NCBI GenBank assembly: GCA_903904275.1
Contig: CAIVBX010000265.1
Span: forward strand, 1-6,789
DNA from: an uncultured Pseudomonadota bacterium
GTDB lineage: Bacteria > Pseudomonadota > Gammaproteobacteria > Methylococcales > Methylomonadaceae
Reading direction: 5' to 3'
Length of the DNA: 6,789 nt
Shown: positions 1 to 6,095 of the stretch, piece by piece
Layout: the number at the start of each line of letters is the position of its first letter
Numbering within the stretch: the stretch's first letter is position 1
The notes under the pieces: model-generated
Seen by the model: the letters and a program-made list of their open reading frames with translations, nothing else
Told to the model about the DNA's origin: nothing
Database searches by the model: none
Position numbers and translations under genes: made by a program

Positions 1-113
1 ACCCGATTGAACATACTTGGGCGCAACTAAAATCCATTCCTAACAAGATGAGATGCTCTATTGATGAACTTTTTTCTCGTCCCATTATTGGTAATCTTTT
101 TATAGTGCGTTAG
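1..113 (+). pseudogene. C-terminal end of an IS630-family transposase (cut by window edge)
   Basis: The open frame runs from base 3 to a TAG at 111-113 and begins PIEHTWAQLKS. This matches the C-terminal signature of IS630/Tc1-type DDE transposases, in which the final catalytic Glu lies in a (N)PIE-x-x-W-x-x-LK motif; here that Glu is the third visible codon. Only 36 residues are visible, so it cannot be told whether the gene is whole to the left. The remaining residues (IDELFSRPIIGNLF) fit the usual short helical tail after the Glu. It lies on the opposite strand to the other recognised genes, and it marks the left edge of a region littered with decayed mobile genes. The family call is fairly secure; intactness is unknown. 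Confidence 0.75.
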
Positions 114-250
114 CTATATAAGTCGAATTGAGCTTGAACATTAGACATAAATTGAATTCCTAGGTATTGTAAGAATTTAGAAGATGGGCATGACAGTTAG
201 GAAATTCAAGAGCTATTTGTTTATTTTATTTTTTTGATAAAAATTTAGAA
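114..250. other. Non-coding spacer with a small inverted repeat
   Basis: No reading frame is supportable here. An imperfect inverted repeat is visible: TTGAATTCCTAG at 152-163 against TTAGGAAATTCAA at 197-209, about 34 bp apart with one extra base. It could be part of the right end of the IS630 element or a weak structured RNA. No clear terminal repeat or TA target duplication can be tied to it from this window alone. Confidence 0.3.
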
Positions 251-1025
251 TTATCCTTGTGCAATAACTTGATTACAAAGTTGATTGATCCGCTCATACA
301 TAGGAGTAAGAATTTCTAACATGATCAAGCAACTTTCAGCAGGAACATTAGATTTTTGCAATTGCTCTGGTAATTCAGAAAATGAACGCATCTACCATTC
401 GAGCTTTGTTTTTATAATTTCAAGTTCTAACCACATATCACGTTTGTGTTGTTGATCGATAATAGATTGACAACCTTGTTCAATAGTAGCTCCCTCTTTG
501 AGTAGTTCGGAAACGATTGTTTTGATTAAATCAGGTAGTTCTGGCAAGTGAGCGTAAGACGATTTACTTTTGGATTCATAGTGTTTCTTCCATCAGCATT
601 GCGTAATGATAAAAGCCAGTGTATTCACGACACAAGAATGCGAGTGTTTCATCAGAAACGGTATTCCATAGCCAATGAAAATCTGGGAGATAAACGACCA
701 TCTGTGCTAATAATTTAGCCCCATCAATACCTTACCTTGTGCTTTCAGTTGATGAACCCGTAAATCAATTGCTTTGGCGATTTTGAGCTTTAGCTTTGTT
801 TTCGGAAATACTGATTGCAAGTGTTTCAAGTGTTTTGGCGAATCGAAAGAAACCATCATATTCCATGTAAAACGCATCCATTTTTTGACGAGAAGCATTG
901 GTCATTACATGATGAAAATCGGGCATGTAATCAGCTATTTGTACAAGGATTTCGATTTCATTGTTTAGTTGTCGCATTTTTCTGTCGATGTTTTCGACCA
1001 TGCACCGACATTCTGTTAGAGACAT
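251..1025 (-). pseudogene. Decayed helical protein of unknown function with two internal repeats
   Basis: A minus-strand gene can be traced from ATG at 1025 to TAA at 251-253, about 258 codons, but only by switching frame three times and ignoring one stop. The first frame runs to about 785, the next to about 730 and the third to about 580. The last frame runs to 251 and is interrupted by TAG at 392-394. The switches fall at short runs such as AAAA, GGT and CAC. The restored protein is helical and rich in K, E, Q and L. It holds two related units: one with ADYMPDFHHV (YMPDFH at 912-929) and one with VVYLPDFHWL (YLPDFH at 675-692). Each starts with ID-x4-QL and is followed by a GF-aromatic motif (GFFRFA, GFYHYA). 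The start overlaps the end of the recombinase pseudogene by 10 bp, so the two were probably co-transcribed. The family is not recognised. Confidence 0.6.
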
Positions 1026-1569
1026 AGCGGTTTGCTCAACAAATGTTTATAAACAGTAGGTCGCGTTATACCAAATTGTTTTGCAACTTCAGTCACTTTC
1101 CTACCTGCTTGAATCAATAATTTCAATTCATCAATCTGCTCATCTGATAATTTGGGTTTTGCACCAAACTTAACGCCTTTAGATTGAGCAACTCTAATTC
1201 CTTAAGCTTGACGTTCTTTAATTAAATTCCGTTCAAATTCAGCCACCGCGCCTAACATTTGAAGCAACAACTTATTCATCTGGTTGTTATTATCACCTGT
1301 AAAAGTTAAACATTCTTTGTGAAATTTGAGTGTTACACCTTTAAGTTTTGTAAATCCACCAAATTATGCGCTAAACGGTCGATGCTATGAACGTGCAAAG
1401 TATCGCCTTCACGAATCCAACTTAAACATTCTTGTAATTGCGGTCTATCGTTTGAACTTTTACCTGATTGTTTTTCAGTAAAAACTTTTTCTAGTGCGAT
1501 GCCGTCTAATTGCCTGTCCGTATTTTGGTTATTGGCGCTGACACGAATATAACCGATATTTGCAGTCAT
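1016..1569 (-). pseudogene. Serine recombinase (resolvase/invertase family) pseudogene
   Basis: The product would be a site-specific DNA recombinase of about 184 residues, the normal size for small resolvases and invertases. The N-terminal catalytic domain opens with IGYIRVSANNQNTDRQL, where Ser11 matches the nucleophile. Next come FTEKQSGKSSNDRPQL and HSIDRLAHN. After the frameshift, LTFTGDNNNQMNKLL and GAVAEFERNLIKERQ continue the family pattern, followed by a Hin-like C-terminal helix-turn-helix (GITRPTVYKHL). The gene is broken twice. A base appears lost in the A-run near 1341-1346, ending the first frame at 1333. An in-frame TAA at 1202-1204 sits just after ERQA. In addition, the usual DRL-x-R reads DRLAH, so one of the conserved active-site arginines (His68 here) is missing. 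It starts 5 nt after the higA stop without a convincing ribosome-binding site. Confidence 0.85.
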
Positions 1570-1574
1570 TTAAT

Positions 1575-1928
1575 TTAGGCTCGAATGAGTACGTTAGCTG
1601 AAATCCCCAGCCCTTCATGTAATCGCCGTATCATGTTAATACTTAATTTTCTTGTGCCATTGAACACTTCACTAACTTTAGATGCACTACCAAAATAAGG
1701 CGTTAAATCTTTTTGTTTTAATCCTTGTTGTTCCATTCTAAATTTGATGGCTTCAATTGGATCAGGCGGGTCAATGGGATAATGTTTTACTTCGTAAGAT
1801 TCAATCAGTAATGCGAGTAATTCAAGTTCATCTGCTTTAGCACTGCCTTCAACTGGGTTTTCATCTATTAAAACTATCAAACGTTGCCAGGCTTCTTCGT
1901 GTTCATGTGCCGTTTTAATTACTTTCAT
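1575..1928 (-). CDS. higA: HigA-family antitoxin / HTH transcriptional regulator
   Basis: This 117-residue protein is the antitoxin and autorepressor of a HigBA type II toxin-antitoxin pair. HigA proteins bind and neutralise the HigB ribonuclease and repress their own promoter. Residues 1-50 form the acidic helical N-terminal part. The family signature YPIDPPDPIEAIKFRM spans 50-65. The HTH_3/Xre-type domain follows at about 58-115, with GLKQKDLTPYFG, KVSEVFNGTRKLS and MIRRLHEGLGI. The length is normal for this HigA class. ATG at 1926-1928 overlaps the higB TGA (sequence ATGA), indicating translational coupling. A GGAG lies 6 nt upstream of the ATG. The toxin-first gene order is typical of hig loci. 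The gene is intact, unlike the recombinase just downstream. Confidence 0.9.
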   Translation of the reverse strand: MKVIKTAHEHEEAWQRLIVLIDENPVEGSAKADELELLALLIESYEVKHYPIDPPDPIEAIKFRMEQQGLKQKDLTPYFGSASKVSEVFNGTRKLSINMIRRLHEGLGISANVLIRA

Positions 1929-2212
1929 TTGAAACTCCGTTTGTCATATTCAGCATGAGTACCCACCCATTCAATTATTACAATTCCGTTTTGATACCTA
2001 ACTTTCACCACCAATCTGTAATGATTTCCTTTGATGTCAAAGATGACACGGTTATCAGATAAAAAATCGGCACTGAAATAACGATTTTTAATGTCTTGAG
2101 GTGTTTGCCAATTAGCGTTAGAAACTTCATCAAACCATATATCAAGAGCTTTTTTAGCCTGTGTATGTTTCTCACTAAAATCAACTAATTTATTACGACC
2201 TAAAACTTTCAA
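1925..2212 (-). CDS. higB: HigB-family toxin, mRNA interferase (TTG start proposed)
   Basis: This is a RelE-superfamily endoribonuclease toxin of the HigB type, expected to cleave translated mRNA on the ribosome. The proposed 95-residue product begins MKVLGRNKLVDF. It has the family pattern: an N-terminal helix pair with ALDIWFDEV, a central strand region (RVIFDIKGNHYRLVVKV) and the terminal motif GTHAEYDK carrying conserved His and Tyr. A longer frame in the same phase reaches another TTG at 2263. That start has no Shine-Dalgarno sequence and lies upstream of the probable promoter. The TTG at 2210-2212 has GGAA 6 nt upstream (2219-2222) and gives the usual family length. The 3' end overlaps higA by 4 nt. 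The family call is strong; the start is a judgement. Confidence 0.85.
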   Translation of the reverse strand: MKVLGRNKLVDFSEKHTQAKKALDIWFDEVSNANWQTPQDIKNRYFSADFLSDNRVIFDIKGNHYRLVVKVRYQNGIVIIEWVGTHAEYDKRSFK

Positions 2213-2243
2213 AGCAATTTCCAGCACAAATTTTTTATTTGTC

Positions 2244-2252
2244 AGTATATCA
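2244..2252 (-). promoter_or_regulatory. Probable extended -10 promoter of higBA
   Basis: Reading the minus strand, TGATATACT fits the extended -10 form TGnTATAAT with one mismatch. No good -35 is visible at 16-18 bp, as is common for extended -10 promoters. Transcription would start near 2237, giving a leader of about 25 nt before the TTG at 2212. This argues against the upstream TTG at 2263. Confidence 0.45.
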
Positions 2253-2282
2253 GTAATTACCAAAAAGGGAATTTTGTAAAAG

Positions 2283-2298
2283 TGTAAAATAATTTACA
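2283..2298. promoter_or_regulatory. Palindrome TGTAAA-ATAA-TTTACA, possible operator
   Basis: This is a 16-bp site with perfect 6-bp arms around a 4-bp centre. It lies at the outer edge of the left inverted repeat and about 30-45 bp upstream of the proposed higBA -10. That position suits an autoregulatory HigA operator. The right repeat has the same first half (TGTAAAATAATT) but not the full palindrome (it continues CTAAGT). Binding by any protein is inference. Confidence 0.35.
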
Positions 2299-2394
2299 TA
2301 TGATTCTTTACGAATGTAAAATAATTGAAAAATTAACTTTTATTTACGCATTACAAACCGCATTCTACCGTAAAACTGAAACCGTAAAATAATC
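2283..2394 (+). repeat. Left copy of a ~112-bp imperfect inverted repeat
   Basis: This segment matches the reverse complement of 6213-6324 over its whole length, at roughly three quarters identity by eye. Perfect shared blocks include the outermost TGTAAAATAATT (2283-2294), AAATTAACTTT (2330-2340) and CGCATTCTACCGT (2359-2371). Inside are three direct copies of a TGTAAAATAATT-like motif (2283, 2315 and, as CGTAAAATAATC, 2383) and one inverted copy near 2338-2348. The same layout occurs in the right copy. It lies between the 3' end of msrQ and the higBA promoter. It could be a transposon end with several transposase sites, or a duplicated regulatory region. Confidence 0.75.
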
Positions 2395-2409
2395 TATCCT
2401 AAATTTAGC

Positions 2410-3036
2410 TTATTGATCTAAACGCCCTTTAGGAATCATCATTTTGCTAATTTGACGGCTCGTGAACCAAATAAATACACGAAAACTTAACAACAGAAAA
2501 ACAATCATTGCATAAAACAACGGTTCAGCAAGATTGCCTTTAAGCTGCCAAAAATAATGAATAACAGAGGCAATCGATGCTAAATAAATCCAACGATGTA
2601 ATTTTTTCCAATTTCTGCCGAGTTTTTTCATTGCAAATTTTGATGATGTGATACCAAGCAAAAATACAATGATATAAGCGAATACACCGAGCCAAATATA
2701 AGGACTTTCAATAACATCTGTGGAAATAAGCGACCACATAAAATTATGGTCAACTAACAGATAAACCAGCAAATGCAACGACGCATAAAAAAATGTGTAT
2801 AAACCGAATAATTGACGATATTCGGTCATGCCTCGCCAACGTGTGATGGTTTGAATTGGCGAAATAGCCAACGTAATACATAAAAACCGTAACGACCAAT
2901 CACCTAAGCGAATATGTAAGGTTTGAATTGGATTTGAACCTAAATTATCAAAAACAACATCCAATCCCAAAAATAACAAAGGCAACAAACAAACTACCAA
3001 TGTTACTATCCATAACTTTTTGATTAACCAACTCAT
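2410..3036 (-). CDS. msrQ: MsrQ, heme-binding membrane subunit of the MsrPQ methionine sulfoxide reductase
   Basis: MsrQ is the inner-membrane b-type heme protein that passes electrons from the quinone pool or cytosolic flavin reductases to periplasmic MsrP. The 208-residue product is the usual size and has about six hydrophobic segments. Family motifs are clear: LGDWSLRFLCITLAISP (45-60), YRQLFGLYTFFYASLHLLVY (73-92) and KKLGRNWKKLHRWIYLAS (137-154). The histidines expected to ligand heme are present: His88, His147 and His160. Its ATG shares one base with the msrP stop (TAATG), and no separate ribosome-binding site is seen. Translation therefore probably depends on msrP. It is the last gene of the operon. 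No intrinsic terminator is visible before the left inverted repeat that begins 16 nt downstream. Confidence 0.93.
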   Translation of the reverse strand: MSWLIKKLWIVTLVVCLLPLLFLGLDVVFDNLGSNPIQTLHIRLGDWSLRFLCITLAISPIQTITRWRGMTEYRQLFGLYTFFYASLHLLVYLLVDHNFMWSLISTDVIESPYIWLGVFAYIIVFLLGITSSKFAMKKLGRNWKKLHRWIYLASIASVIHYFWQLKGNLAEPLFYAMIVFLLLSFRVFIWFTSRQISKMMIPKGRLDQ

Positions 3037-3989
3037 TAGAAAAAATGCCGTAAATCCATGTTTTGATACAACGATGCCACCTGTTCACTGTAACCATTAA
3101 AGAGTTCAGTTTGCCGACGAGAAGTAAAAAAACCACTTCCTAATAATCGTTCACTATTTTGACTCCAGCGAGGATGTGGAACGGAAGGATTTACATTGGC
3201 ATAAAAACCGTATTCTTGCGGGGCAGATTGATTCCACGTTGTCAAAGGTGGATTTTTCAACAATTCAATTTTAACTATCGCTTTGATACTCTTAAATCCA
3301 TATTTCCAAGGTACGACCAAACGTAATGGTGCGCCATTTTGTTTAGGTAATGTTTCGCCATACATTCCCACAGCAAGCATTGTTAAAGGGTGCATTGCTT
3401 CATCAATGCGTAACCCTTCAACATAAGGGAAATCCAACATTTTTTTATCGCGTTGATTTGGCATTGTTTCGGGTTGTTGAATTGTCGTGAATTTTACAAA
3501 TTGCGCTGTCGAAAGGGGCTTTGCCATTTTTAACAAATTCGCCAATGAAAAACCGACCCACGGCACAACCATCGACCAGCCTTCAACACAACGAAAACGA
3601 TAAATGCGTTCTTCAAGCGTCTGCTTATTTAAAATAGCTTCTAAATGGTAAGTCGCAGGTTTTTCAACTTCACCACTAATTTCAACTGACCATGGGTCAA
3701 TCACCATTGATTGAGCGAGTTTAGTTGCATCATCTTTGTTGAACGTAAATTCGTAATAGTTCGTGTAATTTTTAACTAATTCAGCGGGTGTCGGTTTTAA
3801 CGAATCATCTGGTGTTGTACTTTTAATTAGATTTGCAAAATTAACTTTATTTTCACCAGCAAAAGCAGAAGGTATATTCGCACCAGCTAACGTTAAACCT
3901 AACATTTGGATGAATTTACGTCGCTCTTTGAAAATTTCAGGCGGCGTAATTTCACTGCTTGGAATGTCTTTTTTTGTTTTTATTATCAT
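3036..3989 (-). CDS. msrP: MsrP, periplasmic molybdopterin methionine sulfoxide reductase
   Basis: MsrP (YedY) reduces methionine sulfoxide in oxidised periplasmic proteins, using a molybdopterin cofactor and electrons from MsrQ. The 317-residue product has a twin-arginine signal, ERRKFIQMLG at 22-31, and a likely cleavage site after SAFA (residue 44). This implies export of a folded, cofactor-loaded enzyme by Tat. The oxidoreductase molybdopterin fold follows. YRFRCVEGWSMVVPW at 130-144 contains Cys134, the expected Mo ligand. GMYGETLPKQNGAPLRLVVP and the KYGFKSIK motif (cofactor binding, adjacent loops) come next. The C-terminal stretch NPSVPHPRWSQ is typical of the family. Length is normal and no lesion is seen. 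The ATG lies 12 nt after the upstream stop, with GGGG just before it. It is translationally coupled to msrQ. Confidence 0.95.
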   Translation of the reverse strand: MIIKTKKDIPSSEITPPEIFKERRKFIQMLGLTLAGANIPSAFAGENKVNFANLIKSTTPDDSLKPTPAELVKNYTNYYEFTFNKDDATKLAQSMVIDPWSVEISGEVEKPATYHLEAILNKQTLEERIYRFRCVEGWSMVVPWVGFSLANLLKMAKPLSTAQFVKFTTIQQPETMPNQRDKKMLDFPYVEGLRIDEAMHPLTMLAVGMYGETLPKQNGAPLRLVVPWKYGFKSIKAIVKIELLKNPPLTTWNQSAPQEYGFYANVNPSVPHPRWSQNSERLLGSGFFTSRRQTELFNGYSEQVASLYQNMDLRHFF

Positions 3990-4001
3990 CTCAACACCCC
4001 G

Positions 4002-4832
4002 CTATTTCTTGCCTTTGGGAATCCAGCTCAATAACTGCATTATTTTTCGTTCCGTAATAAATGCCAACGAAAACAATTGCACAAAATTTTGCGCTTCAAC
4101 TAAATCCAATCCTAAGTTTTCGGGAACTAATTCTTTACGGGTCTTAAACATTTTGTCCCAGCCAGCTAAAACAATACCGTAGTTGCTGTCATGTTCTGAA
4201 CGCAAAGTAGAATGATGCGTGCGGTGTAATGCGGGGGTAATAATAAATTGGGAAATTTTCTCTTCGTTGGGGACTTCGATATTGGCGTGATGAAAAAAGA
4301 TAAAAAATAACTCAATAATTTCAATCGACAACACAACGTAAGCATTTACGCCAATAAAAATTACGAATGCACATTTGTAGACAATTTCGAGTAATAAATC
4401 GAATACATGAAAACGAAAACCAGTTGAGACATTGAAACTTTTATCGCAATGATGGATTTTGTGAAATCGCCACAACCATTCGTATTTATGACTTGCACGA
4501 TGCCAAACATAAATTGCTAAATCAAACAGTGCAAAAGCAAGTAACCATTTGATAATCCCTTCATCTAAACTCGATAACAAACCGTAAGACGAAAATTGTT
4601 GAGCAACAAAAAATAACGATGAAGCTCGCAATAAACTCAAAATAACGTTATTGATTATAAATGCGGTGGTATTGGTGACGAACGATGTTTTATAGTTTTC
4701 GGCGGAAAACTGGCGATACGGTTTTTTCTTTTCAACGGCAAGCAAAAAGAAGAAAGCTAAAATCGCCAGTCCAAAAAGAAGTTGGGTAAATACCGCACCA
4801 CCATTACTCGTAACAAGCTCTGTTTCATTCAT
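4002..4832 (-). CDS. Sterol desaturase / fatty acid hydroxylase family membrane di-iron enzyme
   Basis: This is a membrane di-iron oxygenase of the fatty acid hydroxylase superfamily, which uses O2 to hydroxylate or desaturate lipids; the substrate cannot be read from sequence. Numbering here is for the frame opened by a GTG at 4835. The histidine boxes are HRASH (His112, His116), HKIHH (His125, 128, 129), HH (182-183) and HRTHH (His204, 207, 208), a full set of iron ligands. Hydrophobic segments lie at about 14-33, 52-78, 95-111 and 151-181, as expected for a cap of active-site helices on the membrane. The ATG at 4830-4832 is preferred, giving 276 residues, because AAGGTG lies 5 nt upstream of it and would be too close to the GTG. 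It sits between the LOV gene (24 nt) and msrP (12 nt). Confidence 0.9.
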   Translation of the reverse strand: MNETELVTSNGGAVFTQLLFGLAILAFFFLLAVEKKKPYRQFSAENYKTSFVTNTTAFIINNVILSLLRASSLFFVAQQFSSYGLLSSLDEGIIKWLLAFALFDLAIYVWHRASHKYEWLWRFHKIHHCDKSFNVSTGFRFHVFDLLLEIVYKCAFVIFIGVNAYVVLSIEIIELFFIFFHHANIEVPNEEKISQFIITPALHRTHHSTLRSEHDSNYGIVLAGWDKMFKTRKELVPENLGLDLVEAQNFVQLFSLAFITERKIMQLLSWIPKGKK

Positions 4833-4856
4833 CACGACACCTTTTAAAATTTATAA

Positions 4857-5312
4857 TTATTTCGACATTGCGTTCAATAAACCGTTCAATTCTTTGATTT
4901 CGTTAGACGCATTCACTTGCTCAGTAATGTCGTATTGCACACCCAAGTAATAAAGAACTCGGTTTTTCTTATCGAATAAGGGAGTAATTTTCAACCGATT
5001 ATGAAATAACGTGCCGTCTTTTTTGTAATTTCGTAAGGTGACTTCTAACGCTTCATTGTTTTTCATCGCTTCAGAAATGGCATAACGTGCAGGTTGGTCA
5101 CGGTCTTCGCCTTGAAGGAATCGGCAATTATGTCCAATGATATTTTCTTGGCTGTAACCCGTTAAACGCTCAAAGGCTTTGTTGGCATAAACAATCGGCG
5201 CACCTTCTAAATCTGGGTCTGCCAATGTCACGCCATTAACACATTCGTCCAAAATAGCAGAAAGCACTTGAGGAATTAAACCGCTTGAATCTTTTTCAAC
5301 AATAAAAGGCAT
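4857..5312 (-). CDS. Short LOV (PAS) blue-light photoreceptor
   Basis: This 151-residue protein consists of one LOV domain and short terminal helices, with no output domain. The signature GHNCRFLQGEDRDQP is at 60-74, and Cys63 is the residue that forms the FMN-cysteinyl adduct under blue light. Other flavin contacts are in place: Asn62, Arg64, Gln67, Arg71, Asn95 (in LRNYKKDG), Asn105 and the signalling Gln126 (in GVQYDIT). The preceding YANKAFERLTGYS is the standard PAS Ab-Ca region. Residues 130-151 form a J-alpha-like helix. Size and layout resemble the short LOV proteins of Pseudomonas putida, which signal by dimer rearrangement. GGAG lies 8 nt before the ATG. The output partner must act in trans; the adjacent SRPBCC gene or an unlinked regulator are candidates. 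Confidence 0.94.
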   Translation of the reverse strand: MPFIVEKDSSGLIPQVLSAILDECVNGVTLADPDLEGAPIVYANKAFERLTGYSQENIIGHNCRFLQGEDRDQPARYAISEAMKNNEALEVTLRNYKKDGTLFHNRLKITPLFDKKNRVLYYLGVQYDITEQVNASNEIKELNGLLNAMSK

Positions 5313-5340
5313 GACATCAACTCCAAAATAAGTTTAAAAA

Positions 5341-5826
5341 TTAGTGACATTCAGCAATAACTAAATTTTTGATATTTTCAACAACGTTTTCTGTGCCATC
5401 TTCAATGGCAGTGCGAATGAGTTTTTGAAACGGGCGCATAAAAACATCAAGCTCAAGCAATTCAAACCGAAAGGTGAGTTTTGTTGGCTTTGTATTTTCA
5501 TCGCATTCAAACAAATAGGTGTGCTTATAAGGTGCGTTGATGCCTTGAAAACCAAATCGTGTGCAGGGTTCGTAATCTGTAATTTCAAAAACAGACTCAA
5601 TTTTTGCCCCATTATCTTTGCGAATCTGTTTTGCTTTTGCACCAATAGAAACGGTTTTGCTATCTTCTAACGGTTCAAAATGTACTACTTCGACTGCCCA
5701 TTTTGGATAGTTATCAAAAAAACGTTCACCAACGTAATCAAAAACGAGGTCTATTGTTTTATCGATACTGACAGTTGCTTCACCAAAAACGGGGCTGGAA
5801 GAATCAAATGGAAACTTGAGTTGCAT
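5341..5826 (-). CDS. SRPBCC (START-like) ligand-binding protein
   Basis: This 161-residue soluble protein has the helix-grip pattern of the SRPBCC/polyketide cyclase-like superfamily, which binds lipids and other hydrophobic ligands in a deep cavity. The first strand and following helices read EATVSIDKTIDLVFDYVGE (16-34), then FFDNYPKWAVEVVHFEPL. A run of alternating strands follows (VSIGAKAKQIR, KIESVFEITDYEP, KLTFRFELLE). A long C-terminal helix begins near FMRPFQKLIRTAIEDG. No signal peptide or membrane segment is present. An AGGA stands about 8 nt upstream of ATG 5824-5826. It lies just after an intrinsic terminator and 28 nt before the LOV gene. A role in carrying or sensing the lipid substrate of the downstream di-iron enzyme is plausible but only inferred. 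Confidence 0.82.
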   Translation of the reverse strand: MQLKFPFDSSSPVFGEATVSIDKTIDLVFDYVGERFFDNYPKWAVEVVHFEPLEDSKTVSIGAKAKQIRKDNGAKIESVFEITDYEPCTRFGFQGINAPYKHTYLFECDENTKPTKLTFRFELLELDVFMRPFQKLIRTAIEDGTENVVENIKNLVIAECH

Positions 5827-5858
5827 AAGAACATCCTTTTTGAAAAATGATTATTCAC

Positions 5859-6095
5859 TCAGCAAGCAGACATAAAAAAACGAGTGAGTGACGCTTTACA
5901 TTCGTCACTACTCGTTGAATTATTTTGAAAGATAAATTTGGTTAATGCTTTTAGTGCATCAAATTGTTCTTTTCGTCCATCGTCACAGAAAAAACGACTA
6001 ACACGGTAATCGTCTATTATTTTTTGATAAGAAATTTTAACTAATGTATTAAATTTTTCATCGTTTAAACGGTCATACAAACTTAAATTGCTCAT
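5859..6095 (-). pseudogene. Truncated group 1 (trHbN-type) globin, C-terminal half missing
   Basis: The first 55 residues match the start of group 1 truncated hemoglobins: SLYDRLNDEKFNTLVKISYQ (helices A-B), IIDDYRVSRFF (B-C, with the usual FF) and QFDALKALTKF (helix E). The family is about 115-130 residues long; this frame stops at 78. No proximal histidine or helices F-H remain. Residues 61-72 are encoded by the hairpin of an intrinsic terminator and do not resemble globin. The simplest reading is that a deletion joined the middle of the globin gene to downstream terminator DNA. It could be a very short expressed protein, but heme binding in the usual way looks impossible. The start ATG at 6093-6095 has only a weak GAG about 8 nt upstream. 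Confidence 0.7.
5874..5916 (-). terminator. Rho-independent terminator (minus strand) ahead of the SRPBCC gene
   Basis: On the minus strand, CGAGTAGTGAC(G) pairs with (C)GTCACTCACTCG: a 12-bp stem with one bulged base and a 9-nt loop (arms 5903-5914 and 5881-5893). Seven T residues follow (5880-5874). Structure and T-run are classic. It lies inside the reading frame of the globin remnant and 47 nt before the SRPBCC ATG. It would therefore stop or attenuate transcription coming from the globin side. Downstream genes would need readthrough or a promoter in the 5827-5873 gap, where only weak candidates such as GAATAATC are seen. Confidence 0.8.

Noticed and set aside
707..898. A separate 63-residue minus-strand gene
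   Set aside because: Its second half continues the decayed gene after a frameshift, while its first half overlaps the clearly better frame of that gene (765-1025).
774..1027. Two plus-strand open frames of 64 and 70 codons
   Set aside because: They lie opposite the decayed minus-strand gene, have no ribosome-binding site and resemble no protein; treated as shadows.
2283..2394. CRISPR array, suggested by repeated TGTAAAATAATT motifs
   Set aside because: The motif is short, the spacings are unequal (32 and about 68 bp), one copy is inverted, and the between-motif sequence is shared with the right-hand copy.
3910..4182. A plus-strand frame of 90 codons
   Set aside because: It overlaps the ends of msrP and the hydroxylase gene, both strongly supported on the other strand.
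5361..5670. Open frames on both strands within the SRPBCC gene
   Set aside because: They are alternative frames of a well-supported gene and have no start signals or family features.
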